Below are positions 26,331 through 34,630 of a stretch of DNA of 64,000 nt, piece by piece. The position numbers and the translations under genes were made by a program. Numbering within the stretch: position 1 is the first letter of the stretch; every line of letters begins with the position of its first letter. This DNA comes from Mycolicibacter senuensis (GTDB lineage: Bacteria; Actinomycetota; Actinomycetes; Mycobacteriales; Mycobacteriaceae): positions 1 to 64,000 of the forward strand of contig NZ_LQPS01000040.1 in NCBI RefSeq assembly GCF_002101885.1, in the 5' to 3' direction. The notes beneath the pieces were generated by a model, which was given only the letters and a program-made list of their open reading frames with translations, had not been told where the DNA came from and did not search any database.

Positions 26331-26374
26331 CGGCCGATTGTCGGTCCGATCGTCACGAGCTGCCCCCGCCCCGC

Positions 26375-26402
26375 CCGGTCAGTGGAACAGCGCCCCGCGG
26401 AA
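26375..26402 (+). promoter_or_regulatory. candidate shared regulatory motif between KstD-like and KshA-like genes
   Basis: CCGGTCAGTGGA at 26375-26386 is repeated exactly at 31590-31601 and closely at 23910, 46022, 48260 and 51670. The overlapping AACAGCGCCCCGCGGAA (26386-26402) matches 14 of 17 bases at 38820-38836. The site sits 46 bases before the KstD-like start and 60 bases before the KshA-like start. Confidence 0.33.
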
Positions 26403-26461
26403 GGGGTGTGGCGGTGCTACAACAACAACGATTCCCACAAGCACGAGCGAGGACGGCCCGG

Positions 26462-27634
26462 ATGGCATCGTTGGAGCAGGATTGCGGCGGAGAGGTGCGC
26501 GAGATCGAGGCGCAGGCCGCGCCGACACGGTTCGCGCGAGGATGGCATTGCCTCGGGCTGACCCGCGACCTCGGCGATGGAAAGCCGCATGCGATCACCG
26601 CGTTCGGCGGCAAGCTGGTGGTGTTCCGCGGCGAGGACGGAAAGATCAACACCCTCGACTCCTACTGTCGGCACATGGGCGGCGACCTGTCCGATGGTGA
26701 GGTCAAGGGCAACGAGATCGCCTGCCCGTTCCACGACTGGCGCTGGGGCGGTGACGGCCGATGCAAGAAGATTCCCTACAGTCGGCGCGTTCCCAGGCTG
26801 GCCCGCACCAGGGCGTGGCCGACCATGGAGCAGGACGGCATGCTGTTCGTCTGGAACGACCCGGAGAAGAAGGCTCCCCCGGCAGACGTGGTGATACCCC
26901 GCATCGAGGGTATCGGCGGCGACGACTGGACCGATTGGCATTGGTACAGCACGATTGTCCACACCAATTGCCGAGAGATCATCGACAACATCGTCGACAT
27001 GGCCCACTTCTTCTATATCCATGGCGGGCTGCCCACCAGTTTCAAGAACGTGTTCGAGGGGCACATCGCCACCCAGTACTACAAGAGCGAGGCACGGCCG
27101 GATCTCGGATCCGGGGAGGGCGTCAAGATCCTCGGCACGACGTCGGTGGCCTCCTACTACGGGCCCTCGTTCATGATCGACGATCTGACCTACCACTACG
27201 AGCATGGTGACCAACGCACGGTTCTGCTCAACTGCCACTATCCGATCGACGCCGATTCCTTTGTGCTGCAGTACGGGATCACCGTCGAGAAGTCCGATGA
27301 GCTGCCGGAGGAGGCGGCCATGCAGATGGCGGTCGCCCTCGGTGACTTCGTGAAGATGGGCTTCGAGCAGGACGTGGCCATCTGGCGCCGCAAGGCGCGG
27401 ATCGACAACCCGCTGCTGTGCGAAGAGGACGGACCCGTCTACCAGGTGCGGCGATGGTACGAGCAGTTCTACGTCGACGCCGCCGATGTCGAACCGGACA
27501 TGGTCGATCGATTCGAGTTCGAGATCGACACCACCCGGCCCCGGGAGGCGTGGATGAAAGAGGTCGAGGACAACCTCGCTTCCAATCGCCTGCCGCGGCT
27601 GGTCGGTTTGACCAAAGCCGCCGATGTGCCCTGA
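26462..27634 (+). CDS. kshA: Rieske oxygenase, KshA-like (3-ketosteroid 9-alpha-hydroxylase oxygenase)
   Basis: 390 residues from ATG 26462. The upstream open frame is antisense to the neighbour. The Rieske [2Fe-2S] ligands are C69, H71, C88 and H91. The mononuclear iron site is N-I-V-D-M-A-H-x4-H (H182, H187) with D304 in F-E-Q-D-V-A-I-W. Their positions match KshA of actinobacteria very closely, as does C-R-E-I-I-D-N. It would hydroxylate ring carbon 9 of a 3-ketosteroid, using electrons from a KshB reductase that is not encoded in this window. It is coupled by TGATG to a 93-residue CxxC protein. Several KshA paralogues with different side-chain preference exist in such genomes. Confidence 0.87.
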   Translation: MASLEQDCGGEVREIEAQAAPTRFARGWHCLGLTRDLGDGKPHAITAFGGKLVVFRGEDGKINTLDSYCRHMGGDLSDGEVKGNEIACPFHDWRWGGDGRCKKIPYSRRVPRLARTRAWPTMEQDGMLFVWNDPEKKAPPADVVIPRIEGIGGDDWTDWHWYSTIVHTNCREIIDNIVDMAHFFYIHGGLPTSFKNVFEGHIATQYYKSEARPDLGSGEGVKILGTTSVASYYGPSFMIDDLTYHYEHGDQRTVLLNCHYPIDADSFVLQYGITVEKSDELPEEAAMQMAVALGDFVKMGFEQDVAIWRRKARIDNPLLCEEDGPVYQVRRWYEQFYVDAADVEPDMVDRFEFEIDTTRPREAWMKEVEDNLASNRLPRLVGLTKAADVP

Positions 27635-27915
27635 TGATCGGCGATGAGCGGCTCAACGACGCGCCGATGAGGCCGGTGACCTGCCGGTCGTGCGGTGCGA
27701 AGGTGCTGGCCCGCAAGAGCAGTTGGGAGCAGACCAGCGTGCAATGGAGTGGCCCGGCCACCGACCGGTGCCTCGAGCGCCGGCAGACGCCGGAGCATTC
27801 GGCGATCGACGGCACCGCGTTGCGGCCGGGCGTGTTCGTGGTGTGCGCACGGCTGCGCGCCTCGATCGACGCTGCCGTGAGTACGGGCGCATTGCCGGTG
27901 CTCCACGAGCGCTGA
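27634..27915 (+). CDS. small CxxC (zinc-ribbon-like) protein coupled to KshA
   Basis: 93 residues. The ATG overlaps the last base of the KshA-like stop (TGATG). Visible features are a T-C-R-S-C-G-A-K-V-L motif (one CxxC), the segment R-K-S-S-W-E-Q-T-S-V-Q-W, a lone cysteine in D-R-C-L-E-R and another in F-V-V-C-A-R, so up to four metal ligands. The length rules out a plant-type ferredoxin, and there is no flavin-binding motif. Tight coupling suggests a function with the oxygenase: an iron-sulphur or zinc accessory, an electron carrier or a stabiliser. It is convergent with the next gene. Confidence 0.68.
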   Translation: MIGDERLNDAPMRPVTCRSCGAKVLARKSSWEQTSVQWSGPATDRCLERRQTPEHSAIDGTALRPGVFVVCARLRASIDAAVSTGALPVLHER

Positions 27916-27952
27916 GTCGGCGGCCCGCGAAGACGCCGGCCCCCGACCCCGC

Positions 27953-29032
27953 TCACCCGAGCAGGAAGGCGCTCAGTGGGGCCTCGTCGGGGTAGCTGGC
28001 GGGTCCGCCCAGGTCGTAGCCGGCGTTGAGCGCGCCGATGAATTCGGCGTCGTGCATGGGCTCACTTGGGATGTCGAGCTTGATCCCCTTCTTGGCGAGG
28101 TCGTCGACCATTATGTCGATCGCCTTGTCGACGGTGAGGTCGTCGGAGTGGTCCATGTTCTTCTTCAACTCGTCGTAGTCCCGGTACACCTCCGAGGACC
28201 AGTGCACCAGGAACCGCAGGTCGTCGGTGTGATGGCGCGCGATGACATCCTCGCCGTTCTTGAGCACCCAGTGGTCGCGCGAGGCCGGGTCACCGGCGAA
28301 CACGGTGTCGAAGGCCAACCCGGCCGGCATCTGCTGGTCGAGCGGGCCGTTGGCCTCACCCCGGTGCACCAGCATCTCGTTCTGGACCAGGACTCCGCGG
28401 TTGTACACCGGCGGCTGGATTCGTTTGGGGGCCTTGAGCGGACCGTCGGGCCAGTAGGTGAACCCGCTGCCCTCGTCCAAGGAGAACCAGGTGATGACCT
28501 GCGCCATCTTGATCAGGTAGTCCCGGAACAACCCCGACTTGCCCATGACGCTGGACAGCCAGGTCGGTGCGTTCTCGTAACGCACACCGCGGAAGCTCGG
28601 CGAATCCAGATGCCCCGGATCGCGATTGGCGCACGGGCCGTTGATGTTGAACAGCATCATCTGCGGCTTGGCGTACTCGGCGTCCCAATACGACTTGGCC
28701 AGTTCGAGGAACCCGGCGTTGTAGAAGCAGTCGTGCAGCTCGGGGTAGAGCACGGTGCCGTGATTGGCGAGGAAGCCGCGGAAGGTGGGAGTCAGGAAGA
28801 GATCCAGGGAGGGGGTGGCGCCCTCGGGGAATGCGCCGCTCATGGTGGCCATCAGTTCTTCGGGGGAGGCGAAGTGCTGCGCGATGATCAGACTCCACGG
28901 ACCGCCCGTGCGAACCACCTCCAGCAGCCGCTCTCGCTGATCGTCGGTGTAGACGTCGGCGATTTCACGTGGCGGTGAAGCGGGGCGCAGGATGTCGGAA
29001 AGCTCCGTTCGCCGCTCCTCGGTGAGCGTCAC
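27953..29032 (-). CDS. conserved protein of unknown function, possible Fe(II)/2-oxoglutarate-type fold
   Basis: 359 residues from GTG 29032, with AAGGAG five bases upstream. The longer frame to 29068 lacks a site. There is no signal peptide or membrane span. It is not a family I recognise. It has H141-L-D143 in D-P-G-H-L-D-S-P and later V-Q-N-E-M-L-V-H-R-G-E-A-N (H223), which together look like the H-x-D...H facial triad with the H-R-G-x-x-N turn of phytanoyl-CoA-type oxygenases. This is an inference only. It is the last gene of the long minus-strand unit, so a late catabolic step is likely. Confidence 0.6.
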   Translation of the reverse strand: MTLTEERRTELSDILRPASPPREIADVYTDDQRERLLEVVRTGGPWSLIIAQHFASPEELMATMSGAFPEGATPSLDLFLTPTFRGFLANHGTVLYPELHDCFYNAGFLELAKSYWDAEYAKPQMMLFNINGPCANRDPGHLDSPSFRGVRYENAPTWLSSVMGKSGLFRDYLIKMAQVITWFSLDEGSGFTYWPDGPLKAPKRIQPPVYNRGVLVQNEMLVHRGEANGPLDQQMPAGLAFDTVFAGDPASRDHWVLKNGEDVIARHHTDDLRFLVHWSSEVYRDYDELKKNMDHSDDLTVDKAIDIMVDDLAKKGIKLDIPSEPMHDAEFIGALNAGYDLGGPASYPDEAPLSAFLLG

Positions 29033-29152
29033 AAAGACTCCTTTTCGTCGGTGCTGGCGGGCAAGCACGCCTTAGCTATCGTCGATTGTGTGCGCCGCGC
29101 CCGGCGTCCCGAACCCAGGTGTCCAGCCATCGGGAAGTTGGTTGCCCGGCCT

Positions 29153-30109
29153 TCAGAAGGGCAGCGGATGGGCGAATTTGGCTCGCAACAACGCCCCGAT
29201 CTCAGCCATCGCCAGCCGGCCCCGTGCGGTCGCTTCCGATCGCATGAGGAAACCGTGGTAGCTGCCGGGGTAGCGCGTGATCGTGGTCTGCACCCCGGCG
29301 TCGCGCAGCCGGGTGGCGTACCGCTCGCCCCAGTCGGAGATCGGATCGAGCTCGGCGGTCGCCACGATGGCCTGCGGCAGGCCGCGCAAGTCGGTGGCGT
29401 AGGCGGGGATGCGGCGGACGTCGTGCGCGTCACCGGCCCCGGCATCGGCAAGCTCGTGCAGGTAGACGATGTCGTCGTGGGTCAACATCGGGGCGTCCGG
29501 CAGCCTGATCACCGACGGCGCCGCCATGTCCCGGTCCACCCCGGGATACATCAGGACCTGCGCGAAGATCGCCGGCCCGCCATGGTCACGGACCGTCAGG
29601 GTGACCGCCGCGGCAACGCCGCCGCCGGCGCTGTCCCCGGCGATGACGAGCCTGCGGGCGTCCACGTCGAGCACCTCCGCATTGGCCGCGGCCCACTCGG
29701 TGGCGGCCAGGGCGTCCTCGAACTGGGCCGGCGGCGGGTTCTCCGGCGCCAACCGGTAATCGACGGCCATCACCACCGCACCGCTGGCGGCCGCCAGCGC
29801 CCGGGCCATCGGTTCGAACGAGTGATTGGAGCCCATTACCAGTCCGCCGCCATGCAGCTGGATGATCACCGGCAGCGGGCCGCCGCCGACTTGCGGCCGA
29901 TAGATGCGCACCGGGATCGGGCCCCCCTTTCCGCGCACCGTGGTCTCGGTGACTGCCGCCATCTCCGGCATATCGGTCGGCAGCGGTGCGGACTCCACCG
30001 CGGCGCGGACCGCTTCGAGGCCGCGGGAACGCATCGGTGTGGGCGGGCCGAAGGATGCCAGCCGCGCGGCGGCGTCGGGATCCAGTGCGGGCCGGTGCGA
30101 CGCGGTCAC
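29153..30109 (-). CDS. HSL-family alpha/beta hydrolase (esterase)
   Basis: 318 residues. The oxyanion motif L-H-G-G-G-L-V-M-G and the nucleophile elbow G-D-S-A-G-G-G, a later D-P-I-S-D and S-Y-H-G-F complete the Ser-Asp-His triad of the hormone-sensitive-lipase family (LipN/LipR type in mycobacteria). It would cleave carboxylic esters in the cytoplasm, for example those made by a Baeyer-Villiger monooxygenase. Its start overlaps the stop of the SDR gene by four bases (30106-30109), so the two are translationally coupled. Confidence 0.87.
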   Translation of the reverse strand: MTASHRPALDPDAAARLASFGPPTPMRSRGLEAVRAAVESAPLPTDMPEMAAVTETTVRGKGGPIPVRIYRPQVGGGPLPVIIQLHGGGLVMGSNHSFEPMARALAAASGAVVMAVDYRLAPENPPPAQFEDALAATEWAAANAEVLDVDARRLVIAGDSAGGGVAAAVTLTVRDHGGPAIFAQVLMYPGVDRDMAAPSVIRLPDAPMLTHDDIVYLHELADAGAGDAHDVRRIPAYATDLRGLPQAIVATAELDPISDWGERYATRLRDAGVQTTITRYPGSYHGFLMRSEATARGRLAMAEIGALLRAKFAHPLPF

Positions 30110-30993
30110 GCCTGCCCCTGCTGCTCGGCGGAACCGAAGCGGGGCGCGGTCCGTAGCTGCGGCGGCACCAGTGTGGTCAGGGCGGTGGCACGCTCGGCCA
30201 TCGCCGAGCGGACCTGGTCGGGCTGGGTCAACAGGTAGAACTCGCCTTGCGCCGATTGGTCGAACACCACTTCGGCGGCGTCGAGCGGGTCCATACCAGC
30301 CGCCTTGATGTCGAGCATCGCGTCGCGTTGTGCCTCGGCGGCGTCGATATCGGCACCGGACAGGCCGGCCTCGACCCCGCCCGCCACTTCGAAAATGTTG
30401 GATCTCACCGCGCCCGGCAGCACCGCTTGGACATGGATGTGGTCGTCATGGCCGGCCAGCTGAACTTCCAGCCGCAGGCATTCGGTCAACGCCAGTACCG
30501 CGTGCTTGCTGATGATGTACGGGGCCTGCAGCGGAACGGCCGCCACCCCGCCGATCGACGACAGGTTCCAGATCCACGCCGGAGCTCCGGCCGCGATCAT
30601 CTTGGGCAGGAAGGCTCGGACGCCGTGGAAGACGCCGCTGACGTTGATCTCCATCAGCCGGTTCCAGTTGGTGATCGGCGTATCCCACAGGTAGCCGAAC
30701 TGCTCGACGCCGGCGTTGTTGACCAACAGTCGCACCGGCCCGATGTCGCGGTAGGTGCGCTCGGCCAGGGCGGCCACCGCGTCCGGGTCGCGCACATCGC
30801 AGGCGATGTCGACCGCCGTGCCCCCGTCGGCGATCAGCTCGTCGCGTAGTTCCGCGATCGCCGTGCGGTCGATGTCGGCCAGCACCAGCGACATTCCCAG
30901 CCGGTGGGCGTGGCGCGCGAGACCGGCGCCGATACCCGCGCCGGCCCCGGTGATGACGGCGACCCCGCCACCGAAGACCTCACCTGCGTGCAA
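30106..30993 (-). CDS. short-chain dehydrogenase/reductase
   Basis: 295 residues of classical SDR. The cofactor motif T-G-A-G-A-G-I-G (15-22) leads to V-L-A-D-I-D, which favours NAD. It has N-N-A-G (92-95), catalytic S145 or S146, and Y159-x3-K163. The C-terminal 70 residues are variable and hold the substrate loop. It is part of the minus-strand catabolic unit, 19 bases after the NTF2-fold gene and overlapping the esterase. An alcohol/ketone interconversion on the ring system or side chain is likely. Confidence 0.87.
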   Translation of the reverse strand: MHAGEVFGGGVAVITGAGAGIGAGLARHAHRLGMSLVLADIDRTAIAELRDELIADGGTAVDIACDVRDPDAVAALAERTYRDIGPVRLLVNNAGVEQFGYLWDTPITNWNRLMEINVSGVFHGVRAFLPKMIAAGAPAWIWNLSSIGGVAAVPLQAPYIISKHAVLALTECLRLEVQLAGHDDHIHVQAVLPGAVRSNIFEVAGGVEAGLSGADIDAAEAQRDAMLDIKAAGMDPLDAAEVVFDQSAQGEFYLLTQPDQVRSAMAERATALTTLVPPQLRTAPRFGSAEQQGQA

Positions 30994-31012
30994 TGGATCC
31001 GCCGCCGAACCG

Positions 31013-31513
31013 TCAGGTGTTCACGTTCTCGGCGCCGGGAAGCCCGGCGCCCGAAAGCGGTTCGGAGTTGGTGACGTCAAGGATGACCGACATCTTGGTG
31101 AATGCGAGCCCGCGCGCGTTGCGGCCGCCACGGCGGACGCCGATCTCGGCGACTCCGCTGGAGACCGCGAACGGAACGAAGTCGGTGATCTGATTGACGA
31201 AGATGTAGAACCGCGCGAACGTCACGCCGTCCCGGGTGCCGGTGATGTGCAGGTTGGTGGTGTGGTGGCGCAGCGGGTACGGGCTGGCCTGGCGATGCTC
31301 GGTGAGCCACGGCATGATCTCGGCCGCACCGTTCAGGTCAGCGGACAGGGCTTCTTCGAAAGGGCAGGCGCCGGAGTCGCTACGACTCAGGTATACGGCG
31401 TCGTCGGCGAAGGCAGCGCCCAGCTCCGGGTAGTCCGCCTGGTCGTAGTGGTACCAGAATTCGCCGACGAAGCTCTGCAGTTCGGCCAGCGAGATCGCTG
31501 GGTCAGTGGTCAC
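31013..31513 (-). CDS. NTF2-fold (SnoaL-like) protein
   Basis: 166 residues from GTG 31513, with GGGAGGG upstream. It is a single NTF2-like cone domain: W-Y-H-Y-D-Q-A-D-Y-P-E-L near the N-terminus, F-A-D-D-A-V-Y and H-H-T-T-N-L-H-I. Members of this fold act as ketosteroid isomerases, ring hydratases or dehydratase-like enzymes, or as oxygenase small subunits. Here the D/H pattern in the pocket would allow catalysis, but no specific reaction can be assigned. It sits in the unit between the acyl-CoA dehydrogenases and the SDR. Confidence 0.75.
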   Translation of the reverse strand: MTTDPAISLAELQSFVGEFWYHYDQADYPELGAAFADDAVYLSRSDSGACPFEEALSADLNGAAEIMPWLTEHRQASPYPLRHHTTNLHITGTRDGVTFARFYIFVNQITDFVPFAVSSGVAEIGVRRGGRNARGLAFTKMSVILDVTNSEPLSGAGLPGAENVNT

Positions 31514-31589
31514 GGAGCCCTCCCGGTGTTGGTCGTGCGGAACTCCCGAGCAGTCAACCGGAGATCGGCGGGACCCGGCACCGCGGTAA

Positions 31590-31609
31590 CCGGTCAGTGG
31601 AACACCGGT
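31590..31609 (-). promoter_or_regulatory. candidate regulatory motif upstream of the NTF2-fold gene
   Basis: ACCGGT (31589-31594), then CAGTGGAAC, then ACCGGT again (31604-31609). The inner CCGGTCAGTGGAACA is identical to 26375-26389. It sits in the 109-base gap inside the minus-strand gene run, so a secondary promoter may lie here. Confidence 0.28.
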
Positions 31610-31622
31610 GCGCCGGTAGCGC

Positions 31623-32663
31623 TCAATCGGCGATCAGACTCCACAGACCATCGGTGCCGGCGGCCAGGGCGGCATCGGTGACCTGCTGATCCCAGTGCTG
31701 GACCGATCCGAATTCCGAACGCCACGCCAGCGCCGCCCGGGTGTACTCGTGCAGCCGGTGTTCGGCGGTGGTGCCGATGGCGCCGAGCACCTGGTGGGCA
31801 TTGCGGACGGCCACTGAAGCCGCGTGCCCGGCACACGAGCGTGCCACCGAAACGGCGAATCTGAGGTTGGACCCCGACCAGTTGCTACGGACCGCCGCTG
31901 ACAGCGCGGCCTCGGTGGCCGCCCGCGCCAGCGCAGCCTCGGCGGCGGTGTCGGAGATCAGCTGCTGGACCGCTTGGAACTTCGACAGCGGACGGCCGAA
32001 CTGGGTACGGGCGGAGGCATGCTCGACGACCAGCTCCAGGATCTTGTCGAGCGCGGCGCAGACCTGGATCGACCGTACCAGCGCCGCCTTCAGTTGCAGC
32101 TGCGCGACCAGTCCCGCCGGCACGGGGGTTCCCGGCAGTGCCGAGGTGTCCGCGGCGACGGTGTCACGAGGCTCGCCGATCAGGTTGCTGCCCGGGGTGA
32201 TCCGCAGCTGCGCACAATCCAGGTCGGCGAGCAGATGGCCACCGTCGTGCTGCCAGATGACCACGATCCGCTCGGCTGTCGATGCCCACGGTACCGCCGT
32301 CGCGGTACCGGTCTCATCGAGAATGCAGGCGGTACGTGCGGCCGCTGCGATAGGCGCACCGACCTGCTCGAGCAGCCAACAGGCCAACACATCGTGTTCG
32401 GCAAGCGGAACGCGCACACCGTTTCGCGCTGCCGCGGCGATGAGTTCGGCGACCTCGTACCAACTCGCCCCGCTACCCCCGGATTGTTCGGAGCCGGTCA
32501 ATCGCACCAGACCCAGTCGATCGAGGCCGGCCCACAATTCGGTGTCGCGCCGGATCGGTCCGGTCGGCGGGTGCGTCGCCCGGTAGTCGGCGAACACCGC
32601 GTTCATCATGTCCACCAGGCCGGCATCGAGCTGTGCTCCGCGATCGGCGCCGGAGGCACTCAT
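31623..32663 (-). CDS. acyl-CoA dehydrogenase, short partner subunit
   Basis: 346 residues. This is an acyl-CoA dehydrogenase fold with a shortened, divergent middle beta-domain. The C-terminal half carries A-S-A-R-T-Q-F-G-R-P-L-S-K-F-Q-A-V-Q-Q and G-A-I-G-T-T-A-E-H-R-L-H-E-Y-T-R, a degenerate form of the G-G-I-G-F-T-W-E-H element. It overlaps the next dehydrogenase by four bases. Mycobacterial steroid side-chain ACADs (FadE26/27 and FadE28/29 type) are alpha2beta2 heteromers from such adjacent pairs, each contributing half the active site. That arrangement is likely here. Confidence 0.85.
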   Translation of the reverse strand: MSASGADRGAQLDAGLVDMMNAVFADYRATHPPTGPIRRDTELWAGLDRLGLVRLTGSEQSGGSGASWYEVAELIAAAARNGVRVPLAEHDVLACWLLEQVGAPIAAAARTACILDETGTATAVPWASTAERIVVIWQHDGGHLLADLDCAQLRITPGSNLIGEPRDTVAADTSALPGTPVPAGLVAQLQLKAALVRSIQVCAALDKILELVVEHASARTQFGRPLSKFQAVQQLISDTAAEAALARAATEAALSAAVRSNWSGSNLRFAVSVARSCAGHAASVAVRNAHQVLGAIGTTAEHRLHEYTRAALAWRSEFGSVQHWDQQVTDAALAAGTDGLWSLIAD

Positions 32664-33811
32664 CGCAACCCCAATCCGCGCGCGATCACGCCGCGCAGCA
32701 CCTCGTTGGTTCCACCGCGCAGGGTGAACCCGGGCCGCTGGTCCACCGCCGCCATGACCAGCTCCCGATGCCGGGAGTCGACGCCGGTGCTGTCCCCGGT
32801 GCGCAGGTCTGCGAAATCGGCGATATCGCCCTCGGTGGTGGTGCCGAGCACCTTGACCACCGCGGCGGCAACATCGGCCGGCTCCTTGCGTTCCAGTGCG
32901 CCGGCGACGGCGGTGGACATCTGGTGCAGACCGGCGATCCGGGCCACCAGCCGGCCCAGCGTTGCGTCAGCGGGCAGCTGTTCGTCGGCCATGCTGTCGG
33001 TCACGGCGGCCAGCAGCGGGAAGGTGGAGAGCAGTCGCTCGGGACCACTTCGTTCGAAACTGAGCTCCGAGGTGACTTGACGCCAGCCGTCGCCGATCTC
33101 GCCGAACACCATGGCGTCGGGCACGAAGGCGTCGTCGAGGATGACCTCGTTGAAGTGGTGGCCACCGTTCATCGAGATGATGGGCCGCACTTCGACGCCG
33201 GGGCCGTCGAGGCGCACGATGAACTGGCTCAGCCCGGCGTGCCGGTGCTGCGGGTCGACCGGCGCGGTGCGGGCCAGCACGATGAACGCGTGAGCGCGGT
33301 GCGCTCCCGACGTCCACACCTTGGTGCCGGTCAACGCCCAGCCGCCGTCGACCCGCACGGCGCGGGTCCGCACGCCGGCCAGATCCGAACCGGCGTCGGG
33401 CTCGCTCATCCCGATGCCGAAGAAGCACTCGCCGGCGGTGATCGCGGGCAGGAATTCGCGCTTCTGGGCCTCGGTCCCGTACTTCAGCAAGGCCGGCACG
33501 ATCTGCCGGTCAGCGATCCAGTGCGCCGCCACCGGGGCGCCGCCAGCGAGCAGCTCCTCGGTGACCACGAAACGTTCGAGGAACGAACGTCCGTGGCCGC
33601 CATACTCTTTCGGCACGGTCATGCCCAGCCACCCGCGAGCAGCCAGAGCGCCGGTGAAGGCCACGCTCCAGCCGCACAGCCAGGCGTCCACCGACGGGGA
33701 GAAAGTTCCCGCCGCCAGTTGTTCGGTCAGGAAGGCGCGGACCTGCGCCCGCAGGCCCGCGGTGCCGGCCGGATCGCCGGCAGCTGCGGGAACCAGGCGC
33801 GGCAGCGCCAT
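32660..33811 (-). CDS. acyl-CoA dehydrogenase, long partner subunit
   Basis: 383 residues from ATG 33811, which overlaps the hydratase stop as TGATG and has GGAG six bases upstream. GTG 33826 is an alternative. It is a full-length ACAD with the FAD-binding middle domain (F-F-G-I-G-M-S-E-P-D-A-G-S-D, W-T-S-G-A) and a C-terminal G-G-T-N-E-V-L-R. It pairs with the following 346-residue ACAD through an ATGA overlap to form a probable heterotetramer that introduces the alpha-beta double bond into a CoA-activated, bulky acid. Confidence 0.88.
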   Translation of the reverse strand: MALPRLVPAAAGDPAGTAGLRAQVRAFLTEQLAAGTFSPSVDAWLCGWSVAFTGALAARGWLGMTVPKEYGGHGRSFLERFVVTEELLAGGAPVAAHWIADRQIVPALLKYGTEAQKREFLPAITAGECFFGIGMSEPDAGSDLAGVRTRAVRVDGGWALTGTKVWTSGAHRAHAFIVLARTAPVDPQHRHAGLSQFIVRLDGPGVEVRPIISMNGGHHFNEVILDDAFVPDAMVFGEIGDGWRQVTSELSFERSGPERLLSTFPLLAAVTDSMADEQLPADATLGRLVARIAGLHQMSTAVAGALERKEPADVAAAVVKVLGTTTEGDIADFADLRTGDSTGVDSRHRELVMAAVDQRPGFTLRGGTNEVLRGVIARGLGLR

Positions 33812-34596
33812 CAGCTGCTCCGCCACTTCGCGATGCGGCGCTGATGCTCGCCGTCATGGTGGGCCAGCGGCTGCATTGCGGCCGCCATCGCCAGTGTCGA
33901 GTCCAGCGAGCCGGTGCGCGACTCCTGCAGCAGACGCTTGGCCATCCGCAGCGCCCGCGGCGGGTTCTTGACGATCCGGTCAGCCAGCTCCATTGCGGCG
34001 GTGAGGAGTTCGTCGTGGGGGACCACGCGACTGACCAGCCCCCAGTCCAACGCGGTCGCCGCGTCGATCCGGTCGCCGGTCAGCGTCATCTCCGCGGCGC
34101 GCTCGTAACCGATGGCGCGCTGCAGAAACCAGGTGCCGCCGTCGCCGGGAACCAGGCCGATCTGTACGAAACTCTCGGCGAACGAGGCGCGCTGCGAGGC
34201 GATCCGGATGTCGCACATCGCCGCCAGGTCGCAACCCGCCCCGACCGCCGCGCCGTTGACCGCGGCGATGATCGGCACCTCGAGGCGCGCCAGGGCGCGC
34301 GGCAGCCGCTGGATTCCGCCCACGTAGGCGTAGCGCTGGTCGATCGCGTCCAGCCCGAACATGCCCTCGCGGTCGGCCATCTGTTTGACGTTGCCGCCGG
34401 CGGAGAAGATCTTTCCCTCCCCGGTCAGGATCACCGCGCCGATCTCGGTGTCCGAATTGGCGGCGTCGACGGCGGCTTCGAATGCCGCGATGAACGCCGT
34501 GTCGGTGATCGTGTTGCCGACGTGGGGAGCATTGATGGTCCAGACCGCAACGGCGTGCTGACGCGTGATGACCAGTGGCCCGGCGGGCGTGCTCAT
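33811..34596 (-). CDS. enoyl-CoA hydratase/isomerase (crotonase family)
   Basis: 261 residues from ATG 34596. The longer frame upstream is antisense to the ALDH gene. Crotonase features are F-S-A-G-G-N-V-K near residue 68, an oxyanion-forming A-A-V-N-G-A-A-V-G-A-G-C-D stretch and F-A-E-S-F-V-Q-I-G-L-V-P-G-D-G-G with an acidic residue in the usual catalytic position. It would hydrate the enoyl-CoA made by the neighbouring acyl-CoA dehydrogenases. It is coupled to them by TGATG. Confidence 0.9.
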   Translation of the reverse strand: MSTPAGPLVITRQHAVAVWTINAPHVGNTITDTAFIAAFEAAVDAANSDTEIGAVILTGEGKIFSAGGNVKQMADREGMFGLDAIDQRYAYVGGIQRLPRALARLEVPIIAAVNGAAVGAGCDLAAMCDIRIASQRASFAESFVQIGLVPGDGGTWFLQRAIGYERAAEMTLTGDRIDAATALDWGLVSRVVPHDELLTAAMELADRIVKNPPRALRMAKRLLQESRTGSLDSTLAMAAAMQPLAHHDGEHQRRIAKWRSS

Positions 34597-34630
34597 AGCT
34601 GGGGTACCTCGATTCTGGCTGGTTGCGGTC

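Noticed and set aside
26331..26461. KstR-type operator (TNNAACNNGTTNNA) in the KstD-KshA divergent region
   Set aside because: I looked for the AAC-N2-GTT core in this and the other divergent regions and found no convincing copy, so no KstR site is claimed.
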